Shown: positions 10,687-19,476, counted from the stretch's first letter. The stretch: 57,010 nt of DNA from Thiocapsa sp. UBA6158 (GCF_002423035.1 NZ_DIUM01000090.1:1-57010); one strand, 5' to 3'. The notes: a model not told the origin generated them from the letters alone. Translations and numbers: made by a program.

Positions 10687-11594
10687 CCACCAAGCGCACG
10701 ACCGCCGAACGGGCCCGTATCCTCCTGATCGGCGCCAACGGCCAAGTCGGCTGGGAGTTGCGGCGCACACTGGCGACACTCGGCGATGTGATCCCGGCCT
10801 CCCTCGAAGGGGAATACGGGCCGACGATCGATCTGCTGGATCCGGCGTCACTGGCGAGACTTGTCCGGGACGCCTCCCCGGATGCGGTCGTCAATGCCGC
10901 CGCCTACACCGCCGTGGACAAGGCCGAGACAGACCGCGCGATCGCGCAGCGAATCAATGCGGATGCGGTCGGCGAGCTTGGGGCCATGCTGGCCGAGCGC
11001 GGGACGCCGATCGTCCATTACTCGACCGACTTCGTGTTCTCCGGCAACCTGGATCGGCCCTACCGGGAAGACGACGCCCCGGGTCCGCTCAATGTCTACG
11101 GCGAGACCAAGCTTGCCGGCGAGCAGGCGTTGCTGAGCTCGGGTGCCCATGTCCTGATCTTTCGCACCAGTTGGGTCTACGGCATCCGCGGTGCGAACTT
11201 CCTGCTGACCATGCTGCGCCTGCTCAAAGAACGTGACGAGTTGCGGATCGTCGATGATCAGATCGGCTCCCCGACCTGGAGCCGCATGTTGGCCTCGGCA
11301 ACGGCCCTGGTGCTCTATCGTGTCTTGCGCGGTGAGCTTGATCTGGAGAAGGTCGGCGGGCTCTATCATCTGACTGGCTCGGGTCAGGTCAGCTGGTACG
11401 GGTTCGCGAGTGCGATTCTCGAAAACGCCGGTCTGGACGCGAACCTGATCCCGATCCCGTCGTCCGAATACCCCGCGCCGGCGCGTCGCCCGCTTTACTC
11501 GGTCCTGGACAATGGCCTCTTCCAAGAGACCTTCGGGCTGGCGATGCCCGACTGGCGGTTGTCGTTAAAGCAGTGTCTGGACGAGAAGACCTGA
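10683..11594 (+). CDS. rfbD: dTDP-4-dehydrorhamnose reductase
   Basis: RfbD (RmlD) carries out the last step, NAD(P)H-dependent reduction to dTDP-L-rhamnose. The 303-residue protein has the Rossmann motif GANGQVG, the NAAAYTAVDKAE segment typical of RmlD, and the catalytic YGETK. About ten residues precede the Rossmann strand, slightly more than usual. The ATG at 10683 overlaps the rfbC stop. With this gene the four-enzyme dTDP-L-rhamnose pathway is complete. The order B-A-C-D differs from the rfbBDAC order of enteric bacteria. Confidence 0.96.
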   Translation: MTTKRTTAERARILLIGANGQVGWELRRTLATLGDVIPASLEGEYGPTIDLLDPASLARLVRDASPDAVVNAAAYTAVDKAETDRAIAQRINADAVGELGAMLAERGTPIVHYSTDFVFSGNLDRPYREDDAPGPLNVYGETKLAGEQALLSSGAHVLIFRTSWVYGIRGANFLLTMLRLLKERDELRIVDDQIGSPTWSRMLASATALVLYRVLRGELDLEKVGGLYHLTGSGQVSWYGFASAILENAGLDANLIPIPSSEYPAPARRPLYSVLDNGLFQETFGLAMPDWRLSLKQCLDEKT

Positions 11595-11671
11595 GCAGTT
11601 TCCGGCCCCCGGGCTTCTGCCTTGCGGGATGCTAGGGTACCGATCTTTTCTCTGATCTGAGCGCTGCATGT

Positions 11672-11740
11672 GGGGTGCAGCGATCTCGGGAACCGTAAGG
11701 GATTCCTCTCTGCGGGTGTGTATGTTCCTCGCTGCACCCC
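11672..11740. repeat. 12-bp inverted repeat with 45-bp loop downstream of rfbD
   Basis: GGGGTGCAGCGA at 11672-11683 and TCGCTGCACCCC at 11729-11740 are perfect inverted copies. The pair lies between the rfbD stop and the convergent DUF2283 gene. There is no T-tract, so it is not a typical intrinsic terminator. It may be the ends of a small non-autonomous element or a protein-binding pair. Confidence 0.45.
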
Positions 11741-11752
11741 CGACAGTGCTTC

Positions 11753-11941
11753 TTATGCCACCGCTTCCAAGGAAGGCAGTCTGGCTCTTTTGCTCATCGA
11801 GAGTACTTCGATTCCGACGAGGTGCCCGTCGGCGTCGTAGTCGGCGATGATCCCGGGTTCGATCTCCTTGGTACTCGCCACTTCCGCCGGAGAAATCTCG
11901 AAATAGGCCGCGTCGGCGACCGGATCGATCTCAAGTTTCAT
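11753..11941 (-). CDS. DUF2283 domain protein
   Basis: The 62-residue protein is a typical DUF2283 member: it opens MKLEIDPVADAAYFEIS and contains EIEPGIIADYDADGHLVGIEVL. The family has no established function and often stands beside DUF4258 genes, as here. Its start codon overlaps the stop of the DUF4258 gene (ATGA), so it is the second gene of a coupled pair. Such pairs are commonly regarded as toxin-antitoxin-like; that role is inferred, not shown. Confidence 0.8.
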   Translation of the reverse strand: MKLEIDPVADAAYFEISPAEVASTKEIEPGIIADYDADGHLVGIEVLSMSKRARLPSLEAVA

Positions 11942-12201
11942 AAGCGTATCTCCCCATCGTCGAAATATGCGGTGACCACCGTCACCGGCTCCAAGGTCTC
12001 GTTGTAGATCACACGCAGGATGCGAAAGCCACGCTCGGGAACGGGATAGAGGACATGAACCAGTGTCTCGTCTACGGCGTCACTTTCGACATGCTGGTGC
12101 TGCTCCAGTGCCTGCCGAATCCAATCGGCCCGAATCCCGCGCCGAATGCAGCGCTTGCGTGCGTGGTCGGTTAGCGCGTAATCCATGAGGTCACACGACA
12201 T
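11938..12201 (-). CDS. DUF4258 domain protein
   Basis: The 87-residue protein carries the DUF4258 pattern: LTDHARKRCIRRGI near the N-terminus, a central acidic segment, then FRILRVIYNETLEPVTVVTAYF at the end. The family is small, basic and related in layout to RelE-like folds, but its biochemical role is not established. I start at the ATG at 12201, which has AGGACGAGAA at good spacing; the ATG at 12186 is a second possibility. It is translationally coupled to the DUF2283 gene, which would be the antidote partner if this is a toxin-antitoxin pair. Confidence 0.75.
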   Translation of the reverse strand: MSCDLMDYALTDHARKRCIRRGIRADWIRQALEQHQHVESDAVDETLVHVLYPVPERGFRILRVIYNETLEPVTVVTAYFDDGEIRL

Positions 12202-12319
12202 TTCTCGTCCTGACATCCACCCTGCAGTCCGTTGCGCCCCGACGCTTTCACCTCTGCACAGCACTTACGGCTTTGCGGTTCCGGTTCACAAATTGACGTT
12301 GAAACCTCAGGCCGTAGCA

Positions 12320-14740
12320 TCATGCCCTCGACGCTGCTCCGAATAAGAGCGGCAGGACGTCGTGGTAGCGCGAGGCGAAATGCACCTTGAACCCCTTGCG
12401 GACATGCTCGGGCACCTCCTCGAACTCGCCGCGGTTGTCCTCCGGGAGGATGATCTCGCGGATGCCGGCGCGCCGTGCCGCGATCAGCTTTTCGCGGATG
12501 CCGCCGACCGGGAAGACCTCGCCGGTCAAGGTGATCTCGCCGGTCATGGCGAGTCGGCGGATGGGTTGGTTGCGGGCGAGCGAGAGGAGGGCGGATGTGA
12601 TGGTGATGCCGGCCGAGGGGCCGTCTTTGGGGGTGGCGCCGGCCGGGACGTGGACATGGATGAAGGCGTTCTCGAAGAAGGCCGGATCGGCGCCGAGCTC
12701 GGCGGCGTGGCCGACCAGGTAGCCATAGGCGATCTCGGCGGATTCCTTCATGACGTCGCCGAGCTGGCCGGTGAGCTTGAAGCCGCGCATGAAGCTGTGG
12801 GTCCGGGCGGCCTCGATGGAGAGCGTGGCGCCGCCCATGGCGGTCCAGGCGAGACCCGTGACGACGCCGGGGCCCGAGAGCTTGCGTTCGTCGCGAAACA
12901 CCGGGCTGCCGAGATAGTCCTTCAGATCGGTCTCGCCGACGCTGATCGGCGCCTCCTCGCCTTCGAGCATCCGCACGGCGACCTTGCGCACGATCTTTCC
13001 GAGCTGTTTCTCCAGCCGACGCACCCCGGCATCGCGGGCATAGCCCTCGATCAGGGCGCGCAGTGTCTTGGTGTCGAGCGTCACTGTGCGTTTGGCTAGG
13101 CCGGCCCGGTCGATCTGGCGCGGCAGCAGATACTTCTTGGCGATCTGGAGCTTCTCCTCGGCGATATAACCGGAGAGCTGAATCACCTCCATGCGGTCGA
13201 GCAAGGGACCGGGGATGCTGTCGGTCTGGTTTGCGGTGCACACGAAGAGCACTTTGGACAGATCGAAACGCAGATCCAGATAATGATCGAGAAAGTCGCT
13301 GTTCTGCTCCGGGTCCAGGACCTCTAGCAGGGCCGAGGCCGGGTCGCCGTGGTATGAGGCACCGACCTTGTCGATCTCGTCGAGCATGATGACGGGGTTG
13401 GCCGTGCCGGCGTCTTTGATGGCCTGAAGGAACTTGCCGGGCATGGCGCCGATGTAGGTGCGACGGTGGCCCTTGATTTCGGCCTCGTCGCGGATGCCGC
13501 CGACCGAGAAGCGATAGAAGCGTCGGCCGAGCGCATCGGCGATGGAGTGCCCGATCGAGGTCTTGCCCACACCGGGCGGGCCGACTAGCAGGATGATGGA
13601 GCCGGCGATCTCGCCCTTGTGGATGCCGACGGCCAGGAATTCGAGGATGCGCTTCTTCACATCCTCCAGGCCGTAGTGGTCGCGATCCAGGATGCGGCGT
13701 GCCCGCTTGAGATCCAGCTTGTCGGCCGAGTGCTTGCCCCAGGGCAGGATCGTGATCCAGTCCAGATAGTTGCGGGTCACGGCGTATTCCGGAGAGCCCG
13801 TCTCCAGCATGCGCAGCTTGTCCATCTCCTCTTCGATCCGCTTGCTCGCCTGCTCCGTCAACGTGAGCGTTTCGATCCGCTCGTTGAAGCGGTCGATCTC
13901 CGCGGTACGGTCGTCCTTAGCGATACCGAGCTCCTTCTGGATCGCCTTGAGCTGCTCGCGCAGAAAGAACTCGCGCTGCTGCTTGTGCATCTTCTCCTCG
14001 ACCGTGCGCCGGATCTTCTGCTGCGCGCGGGCGAGCTCGAGCTCGTTGTTGAGCAGGACCAGCACCTTCTCCATGCGCGGCAGGAGCGGGAGGATCTCCA
14101 GAACCTCCTGAAGCTGTTCCTTGGTCGAGGTGGTGAGGCTGGCTGCAAAATCGGAGAGATGCGACGGATCATCGGGGCCGAAGCGATCTAGGAACATCCG
14201 CAGCTCTTCGACATAGAGCGGGTTGAGCGGCAAGAGCTCCTTGATGGTGTTGATTACGGCCATCGCGTAGGCCTTGATCTCCTCGTTCGGTCGACCTGCC
14301 GGCTCCGGGAGATAGGTCACCTGTGCGTCGAACGGTGCTTCCCGGCTGAGCCAGGTGGCGATGTTGAAACGCTGCAGGCACTCCACCAGGACTTGCAGGT
14401 GGCCGTCCTGGTGGTGGACGCGGTGGACCCGGCAGGCCGTGCCGACGGGATAGAAATCGGTTGTTTGCGCCTCTTCGGAGGTTTCGGTCCGGACCAGCAC
14501 CACACCGAGGATCTTATGCTCGCTCTCCCCGACCGCCTTGAGTGTCGAGGACCAGCTCTCCGCGTCCATCATCAGCGGAACGGCCTGGCCGGGAAAGAAG
14601 GGACGCGAGGCGACCGGCAAGATGGGGATGCGTGTCGGAAGGACATCGTTGGCCCGCGCGAGCGTGATCTCGGAACCCTCGTCGATCTGCGTCTCGCCCG
14701 AATCCTCGCCTAAATCCTCACCTGAATCCGCGTCCGCCAT
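12320..14740 (-). CDS. lon: ATP-dependent protease Lon
   Basis: Lon is a cytoplasmic AAA+ protease that degrades misfolded and regulatory proteins. The 806-residue protein has the N-terminal substrate domain (starting RIPILPVASRPFFPGQAVPL), a coiled region, the AAA module with Walker A GPPGVGKTSIG and Walker B VIMLDEID, and the C-terminal protease domain. The catalytic Ser lies in KDGPSAGIT and the Lys in GGIREKLIAARRAG. It is slightly longer than E. coli Lon (784) because of an acidic N-terminal leader of about 40 residues. I start at ATG 14740 with a GAGGAC ribosome site. The rsmA gene ends 45 bp upstream on the same strand. There is no clpX or hupB next door, unlike in E. coli. Confidence 0.95.
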   Translation of the reverse strand: MADADSGEDLGEDSGETQIDEGSEITLARANDVLPTRIPILPVASRPFFPGQAVPLMMDAESWSSTLKAVGESEHKILGVVLVRTETSEEAQTTDFYPVGTACRVHRVHHQDGHLQVLVECLQRFNIATWLSREAPFDAQVTYLPEPAGRPNEEIKAYAMAVINTIKELLPLNPLYVEELRMFLDRFGPDDPSHLSDFAASLTTSTKEQLQEVLEILPLLPRMEKVLVLLNNELELARAQQKIRRTVEEKMHKQQREFFLREQLKAIQKELGIAKDDRTAEIDRFNERIETLTLTEQASKRIEEEMDKLRMLETGSPEYAVTRNYLDWITILPWGKHSADKLDLKRARRILDRDHYGLEDVKKRILEFLAVGIHKGEIAGSIILLVGPPGVGKTSIGHSIADALGRRFYRFSVGGIRDEAEIKGHRRTYIGAMPGKFLQAIKDAGTANPVIMLDEIDKVGASYHGDPASALLEVLDPEQNSDFLDHYLDLRFDLSKVLFVCTANQTDSIPGPLLDRMEVIQLSGYIAEEKLQIAKKYLLPRQIDRAGLAKRTVTLDTKTLRALIEGYARDAGVRRLEKQLGKIVRKVAVRMLEGEEAPISVGETDLKDYLGSPVFRDERKLSGPGVVTGLAWTAMGGATLSIEAARTHSFMRGFKLTGQLGDVMKESAEIAYGYLVGHAAELGADPAFFENAFIHVHVPAGATPKDGPSAGITITSALLSLARNQPIRRLAMTGEITLTGEVFPVGGIREKLIAARRAGIREIILPEDNRGEFEEVPEHVRKGFKVHFASRYHDVLPLLFGAASRA

Positions 14741-14785
14741 CTCGCTGTCCTCGGTTCGACAATACCCCAATCGGACTGGCCAATT

Positions 14786-15580
14786 TCAGGGTAAGAGCGG
14801 AGATTTGCAAGCGGCATTCGCCAAGCGCGCATAGCTGGCGACATCGAGGTTTTCGGCCCTCAGTGTCGGATCGATCCCGGTCGCGATCAGCAGCTGCGCA
14901 TCGAGCAGTTTGGAGAGACTGTTGCGCAGGGTCTTGCGACGCTGCCCGAAGGCCGCGGCGACGATACGGGCGTGCAGTGGCGGGTCGTCGACGGGGTAGG
15001 GAAGCGGTCGATGGGGCCGTAGCCTTAGGAAGGCGGACTCGACCTTCGGGGCCGGCGTGAAGGCACCCGCGCCGATACGAAACAGACAATCCGCCGAGCA
15101 CAGCGTCTGAATCATCACCGAGAGCCGCCCGTAGGTTTTATCGCCCGGATCCGCGACGATGCGCTCGACGACCTCCTTCTGGAGCATCAGGTGCATGTCC
15201 TGAATACAGTCGGTCTGCTCCAGGAATCGGAACAAGAGAGGTGTGGAGATGTTGTAGGGGAGATTCCCGACGAGACGCAATCGCTCGCCCGCCTGCACGA
15301 GCGAGCAGAGGTCGAAATTCAAGGCGTCGGCCTGGTGGATCCGCAGATCGCCGAGCGGGCCGAGCCGATCGCGCAGCGGGCCGACCAGATCGCGATCCAG
15401 CTCGACGACATCGAGCGAGCCGACTGCGGCCAGGAGTCCTTGCGTCATGGCGCCCTGCCCGGGACCGATCTCGACGACGCGCTCGCCCGGCGTCGCTGCA
15501 ATCGCCCCGTGGATACGGTCGATCACCTGGCGGTCGTGAAGGAAGTTCTGGCCGAAGCGTTTGCGTGCGCGGTGCTCCAT
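14786..15580 (-). CDS. rsmA: 16S rRNA dimethyladenosine transferase
   Basis: RsmA (KsgA) dimethylates A1518 and A1519 of 16S rRNA late in 30S assembly. The 264-residue protein opens MEHRARKRFGQNFLHD, the family's typical start, and has the SAM motif VVEIGPGQGAMT and the catalytic NLPYNIS. The frame extends 16 codons further upstream, but I choose the ATG at 15580 because the homology begins there. The upstream stretch is the end of an 86-bp inverted-end element that abuts this start codon exactly. The gene therefore takes its leader, and possibly its promoter spacing, from the element. Confidence 0.93.
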   Translation of the reverse strand: MEHRARKRFGQNFLHDRQVIDRIHGAIAATPGERVVEIGPGQGAMTQGLLAAVGSLDVVELDRDLVGPLRDRLGPLGDLRIHQADALNFDLCSLVQAGERLRLVGNLPYNISTPLLFRFLEQTDCIQDMHLMLQKEVVERIVADPGDKTYGRLSVMIQTLCSADCLFRIGAGAFTPAPKVESAFLRLRPHRPLPYPVDDPPLHARIVAAAFGQRRKTLRNSLSKLLDAQLLIATGIDPTLRAENLDVASYARLANAACKSPLLP

Positions 15581-15666
15581 TAAACCGTGTCCGGCATGAT
15601 ACGCACTGGTTCCAATCGGATTCGCCATCCGAGCAATCCGCGAGCGACGAAGTCGACGCGGTTTAA
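15580..15666. repeat. 86-bp inverted-end element, copy 2 (abuts rsmA start)
   Basis: TTAAACCGTGTCCGG at 15580 and GTCGACGCGGTTTAA ending 15666 bound an 87-bp element. The left end has one change (GTG for GCG). The ATG of rsmA (15580-15578, minus) overlaps its first base. It lies 17 bp from copy 3, separated by an A/T-rich spacer. Confidence 0.65.
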
Positions 15667-15683
15667 GTCATTATTTTTTTTCA

Positions 15684-15770
15684 TTTAAACCGCGTCGGCT
15701 CTCAGGTCGTTGATGGCATTGAAGGGTGTTTCACGCTCGGGCGTCAAACAAGGCACGAGACGCGGTTTGC
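15684..15770. repeat. 86-bp inverted-end element, copy 3 (abuts tal stop)
   Basis: TTTAAACCGCGTCGG at 15684 and GAGACGCGGTTTGC ending 15770 bound the element, with the last two bases changed. It ends two bases before the tal stop codon (15773-15775). Copies 2 and 3 together fill the whole tal-rsmA gap. Confidence 0.65.
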
Positions 15771-15772
15771 AT

Positions 15773-16744
15773 TCAGCAATTGTGGCAGACCTCGTGGGCG
15801 AACTGCTCGAGTTTACGCGTATCCGCGGCGAAGAGGCGGATACCCTCGGCGAGCTTTTCGGAGGCCATGGCATCTTCGTTGAGCTCCCAGCGGAAGCCGG
15901 GCTCGTCGAAGCCGACCTTCGGGATCTCCATGTCGAGCGCTCGTTCGGGGTCCAGCTTGCGCGGGACATCGCCCTCGGTCGAGGCGAGCTCGCCGAGCAG
16001 GGCGGGCGAGATGGTGAGGTAGTCGCAGCCGGCCAGCTCGAGGACCTCGTCGAGGTTGCGGAAGCTCGCGCCCATGACGAGGGTGTCGTAGCCGTGGCGT
16101 TTGTAGTAGTTGTAGATGCGTGTGACGGACTGCACGCCCGGATCCTCGTCGGCCGGATAGCCGGGGACGTTGTCGGCGTTCTTGTACCAGTCGAGGATCC
16201 GCCCGACGAAGGGCGAGATGAGCGTGACACCCGCATCGGCGCAGGCGACGGCCTGGGCGAAGCTGAACAAGAGGGTCAAATTGCAGTGCAGCCCCTGGCG
16301 CTGCAGGATCTCCGCCGCTCGGATGCCTTCCCATGTCGAGGCGATCTTGAAGAGGACTCGGGTGCTCGGGTCGATGCCGACTGCTTGGTAAAGCTCCACC
16401 AGCGCGGCGGCGCGCTTGAGCGTGGCCTCGGTGTCGAAGGAGAGGCGGGCGTCGATCTCGGTCGAGACGCGTCCGGGAACGATCTTCAGGATCTCCGTGC
16501 CGAAGTTGATTGCGAGCTTGTCCATGGTCGCCCTGGCCTGGTCCATCGGATCGCTGCCGCCCTCTCGCGTGCCGAAAAGGACGGCGTCCTCGACCAGCTC
16601 GCGGTACTGCGGCATCTGGGCCGCTTTGAAGATCAGCGAGGGGTTGGTCGTGGCGTCTTGGGGCTGGTACTCGGCGATGGAGTCGAAATCGCCGGTGTCG
16701 GCGACGACTGTCGTCATGGTCTTGAGTTGGTCGAGCTTGCTCAT
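15773..16744 (-). CDS. tal: transaldolase
   Basis: Transaldolase moves a dihydroxyacetone unit between sugar phosphates in the pentose phosphate pathway. The 323-residue protein is of the TalA/TalB type: DATTNPSLIFKA near residues 30-41, and the Schiff-base Lys K133 in LFKIASTWEG. The start MSKLDQLKTMTTVVADTGDF matches the family, and its length is close to that of TalB (317). The gene reads toward rsmA and lon, with only the two repeat elements in between. About 260 bp without a gene lie between its start and the divergent CHAD gene. Confidence 0.96.
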   Translation of the reverse strand: MSKLDQLKTMTTVVADTGDFDSIAEYQPQDATTNPSLIFKAAQMPQYRELVEDAVLFGTREGGSDPMDQARATMDKLAINFGTEILKIVPGRVSTEIDARLSFDTEATLKRAAALVELYQAVGIDPSTRVLFKIASTWEGIRAAEILQRQGLHCNLTLLFSFAQAVACADAGVTLISPFVGRILDWYKNADNVPGYPADEDPGVQSVTRIYNYYKRHGYDTLVMGASFRNLDEVLELAGCDYLTISPALLGELASTEGDVPRKLDPERALDMEIPKVGFDEPGFRWELNEDAMASEKLAEGIRLFAADTRKLEQFAHEVCHNC

Positions 16745-17006
16745 GGTTCAACACCCTTCTGCACGTTTGGGACGCGTCGGCATCGATGGGTTGACCTTAA
16801 CGGAATCCGATGACGATTTCGAATCCGGCCCGGCGGCCGATGCGCCTCGACAGCGGGGCACGCCGTTAAGCTGCGTAAGAACCGCGCCGGCAGGTCTCGC
16901 CGCCGGATGGGTCTCGTCGGTGTCGATTCAGCGGATGCCCTCCGTGCGCTTGTCGTTCATACTCAAGACCTATCGGGTCAAGGGTACGAGGTGTTCCGCA
17001 CATCCC

Positions 17007-18569
17007 ATGAGCCATTCGACAACGGAGCTTCGGGTTCCCGACGGCACGCCGTTCCAACAGGTCTCGGATCTGCTGACGGGACTCTATCGTCTCATCCTCG
17101 CGCCCTCGGAGACGACGAGGCGTGTGTTTTACGACACCTTCGACTGGGCGATCTTTCACGACGGCGGCGCTTTGGAATGCCGCACGCAGCGCTCGACCCG
17201 GCGTTTGATCCGAAGCGACCTCGACGGCGCATCGCCGCCGCTGTCTCAGAGCCTTGCCGGCGAGCCCGGTTTCGCCTCGGATCTTCCGCTCGGGCCGGTG
17301 CGCGAGCGCATCCTGCCGATTTGCGGGATCCGTCGGCTGCTCCCGCGCGTGGAGATCGAGAGTCATGTCACCGTCTTTCGGCTCGTCAACGACGATGCCG
17401 AGACCCTGTTGCGTGTCGAGCTCGAGGCGATGATTGCACGCAACCCCGGTGGCGACACCTGCGGACCGCTCGCGTCGCGAATCCACCTCGTCGCGGAGCC
17501 CTACCATGAGCAGATCGCGCAGGAGGTGGCGGATCTCCTTACCGAGCGGCTCGGACTCGAGGCCGTCGAGACACCGATTCTGTCGGAGGCGCTGTCGGCG
17601 TGCGGTCGATCCCCGGGCGACTATTCGTCCAAGATCGAGGATCGACTCGATCCCGATCAGCGATCGGACGAGGCGCTCAAGGCGCTCCTGAGGAGTCTGT
17701 TCGCGACCCTGGTGGCGAATCTCGACGGTGCGCGAGAGCATCTGGACAGCGAGTTTCTGCATGATCTGCGTGTCGCCACCCGCCGCACGCGGTCCGTTTT
17801 GGGCCAGGCGAAGGGCGTCTTTCCGGCCGATCTTCTGGAGGATTACAAGGTCAGGTTCGCTTGGCTGCAGCAGATCACCGGGCCGGTCCGTGACCTGGAC
17901 GTCTATCTTCTGGATTTCGACCGCTATCGCGAGGCCCTGCCGGCGCGCTTGCGCCCGTCTCTCGGCGCCGTCCATTCCTTCTTGTCGGCTCGCCGCAGCG
18001 AGCAGCAGGGCCACCTTGCCGTCGCGATGGACTCCCCCCCCTTCGCCGACTTGATGCGGGAGTGGCGGATCTTCCTCGAGACACCGGTCGCGGAGCATCC
18101 GGCCGAGCCCAAGGCGGCGCGTCCGATCAAGGCGCTCGCCGACGAGCGTATTCGGCGCATGGCCAAACGCGTGCGACGCGAGGGTCTCGCGATTCGACCG
18201 GACTCGCCCGCCACCGATCTGCACGAGCTGCGCAAGAGCTGCAAGAAGCTCCGATACCTGATGGAGCTGTTTCAGAGTCTCTACCCGCGTGCCAAGATCG
18301 CTCGACTGATCAAGTTGCTGAAAGCGCTGCTCGATCATCTCGGTCTGGTTCAGGACTTGGCGGTACAGGCCGAGCACTTGCTCGACTGGGCCAAACAGAT
18401 GCAGGCCGAGGCTCGTGCGGATACCGAGACGCTGCTCGCGATGGGTGCGCTCGTCGGCCAGCTCTTGGGGCGCCAGGAGCAGGCCCGAGCGGACTTCGCC
18501 GAGGTTTTCGATCACTATCTGCACGACGACCACCAAGCGTTGTTCCGTGCACTCTTCGGGCGCAGCTGA
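17007..18569 (+). CDS. CYTH-like / CHAD domain protein
   Basis: The 520-residue protein has two parts. Residues 1 to about 200 resemble the CYTH/triphosphate-tunnel fold (VFYDTFDWAIFHDGGALECRT at the start, then the RLVNDDAETLLRVELEA strand region). Residues about 225-515 form a CHAD domain: helical, with conserved basic motifs EFLHDLRVATRRTRSVL and DLHELRKSCKKLRYLMELF. CHAD domains bind inorganic polyphosphate through such His/Lys/Arg patches, and CYTH domains act on triphosphates, so a role at polyphosphate is likely. Whether the CYTH-like half keeps catalytic residues is unclear to me. The ATG at 17007 lacks a good ribosome site; an in-frame ATG at 16932 is an alternative. The rhodanese gene follows on the same strand. 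Confidence 0.8.
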   Translation: MSHSTTELRVPDGTPFQQVSDLLTGLYRLILAPSETTRRVFYDTFDWAIFHDGGALECRTQRSTRRLIRSDLDGASPPLSQSLAGEPGFASDLPLGPVRERILPICGIRRLLPRVEIESHVTVFRLVNDDAETLLRVELEAMIARNPGGDTCGPLASRIHLVAEPYHEQIAQEVADLLTERLGLEAVETPILSEALSACGRSPGDYSSKIEDRLDPDQRSDEALKALLRSLFATLVANLDGAREHLDSEFLHDLRVATRRTRSVLGQAKGVFPADLLEDYKVRFAWLQQITGPVRDLDVYLLDFDRYREALPARLRPSLGAVHSFLSARRSEQQGHLAVAMDSPPFADLMREWRIFLETPVAEHPAEPKAARPIKALADERIRRMAKRVRREGLAIRPDSPATDLHELRKSCKKLRYLMELFQSLYPRAKIARLIKLLKALLDHLGLVQDLAVQAEHLLDWAKQMQAEARADTETLLAMGALVGQLLGRQEQARADFAEVFDHYLHDDHQALFRALFGRS

Positions 18570-18668
18570 GCCGCGTTCGGCGCGAGTCGTGCCGGTGCCA
18601 TATCCTGCCGGTGCCGTGCGGATGTGGCCCGGGCTCGATCAACAACCCTTGCCGCAAACGCGGTTTGG
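18566..18668. repeat. possible degenerate copy of the 86-bp element
   Basis: The gap after the CHAD gene begins TGAGCCGCGTTCGG (the TGA is the CHAD stop) and ends CAAACGCGGTTTGG. These ends resemble CTAAACCGCGTCGG and GACGCGGTTTAA, but with several changes and a distance near 100 bp. I list it as a weak candidate only. Confidence 0.3.
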
Positions 18669-18683
18669 AGGAGGTGAAGCGAG

Positions 18684-19391
18684 GTGTCGATGAAATGGAC
18701 TCTGCCGTCATGCCTGACGGCGTCGCTCGTGTTGCTCGCCGCTGCGGCGACAGGCGTCGGCGCCGCCAATCCGGAGGAGGGGCTCTTCGATCTGGATGAT
18801 CTTCGCGTGAAGATCACCGAGACCCTGCCCTATGTCGAGGTCGAGCACGCGGGAAAACCGGTCATCTTGATGCGTCATCAGGAGCCCGACCACACCATCG
18901 TCGCGCCTTATGAGCAGACCGCCCGCGACTGTCCTCCCTACTGCATCCAACCGATGCAGCTGGCGCCCGGCGTGGAGACCATCGGCGAGCTCGAGCTGAT
19001 CGCCTATCTCGAGCGTGCAGGCAAGGGTGAGCCGATTCTGGTGATCGACTCGCGCACCGAGCCCTGGGTGTCGCAGGGGATGATCCCGGGTGCGATCCAT
19101 CTCCCCTATACCAGACTGGATCCGGCGCATGCACAGCCCGAGGCGATCGCCGAGTTGTTGGAATTCGAGCTTGGCGCGATTCGCTTGAATGCACTCTGGA
19201 ACTTCAGCGCCGCCAAGACCTTGGTCTTTTATTGCAACGGACCTTGGTGCGGGCAGTCTCCGACCAATATCCGCGCCTTGCTGGCGCTCGGCTATCCTGC
19301 GGATCGGATCAAGTGGTATCGCGGCGGGATGCAGATGTGGGAGCAGCTCGGCTTGGCGACGGTGAAGTCGTCGACGAACGCCGACGACTAA
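18684..19391 (+). CDS. periplasmic rhodanese-domain protein
   Basis: The 235-residue product has a signal peptide (hydrophobic stretch about residues 10-27, ending GVGAA) and a single rhodanese domain in the second half, with IDSRTEPWVSQGMIPGAIHLP and the active-site loop FYCNGPWCGQS. The first Cys of the loop would carry the persulfide; the second Cys in the loop is unusual for classical rhodaneses. In a sulfur oxidiser a periplasmic sulfur carrier or thiosulfate-related role is plausible, but it is inferred. I start at GTG 18684 because the perfect ribosome site AGGAGGTGA stands seven bases before it; ATG 18690 is possible. Its TAA stop (19389-19391) lies inside the left end of an 86-bp element. 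Confidence 0.8.
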   Translation: MSMKWTLPSCLTASLVLLAAAATGVGAANPEEGLFDLDDLRVKITETLPYVEVEHAGKPVILMRHQEPDHTIVAPYEQTARDCPPYCIQPMQLAPGVETIGELELIAYLERAGKGEPILVIDSRTEPWVSQGMIPGAIHLPYTRLDPAHAQPEAIAELLEFELGAIRLNALWNFSAAKTLVFYCNGPWCGQSPTNIRALLALGYPADRIKWYRGGMQMWEQLGLATVKSSTNADD

Positions 19392-19473
19392 ACCGCGTCG
19401 GGAGCGGTATGCGGCGTTTTTGGATTGGATCGGCACGCTTGAAACCGCGAGTGCCGGAGTCGACTCTGTTTAA
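19388..19473. repeat. 86-bp inverted-end element, copy 4 (between convergent genes)
   Basis: CTAAACCGCGTCGGGAGCG begins at 19388, and GTCGACTCTGTTTAA ends at 19473, giving 86 bp with a partly decayed right end. The rhodanese stop TAA is part of its left end. The hoxW stop codon on the other strand is four bases beyond its right end, so the element fills the entire convergent gap. Confidence 0.6.
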
Positions 19474-19476
19474 GAT

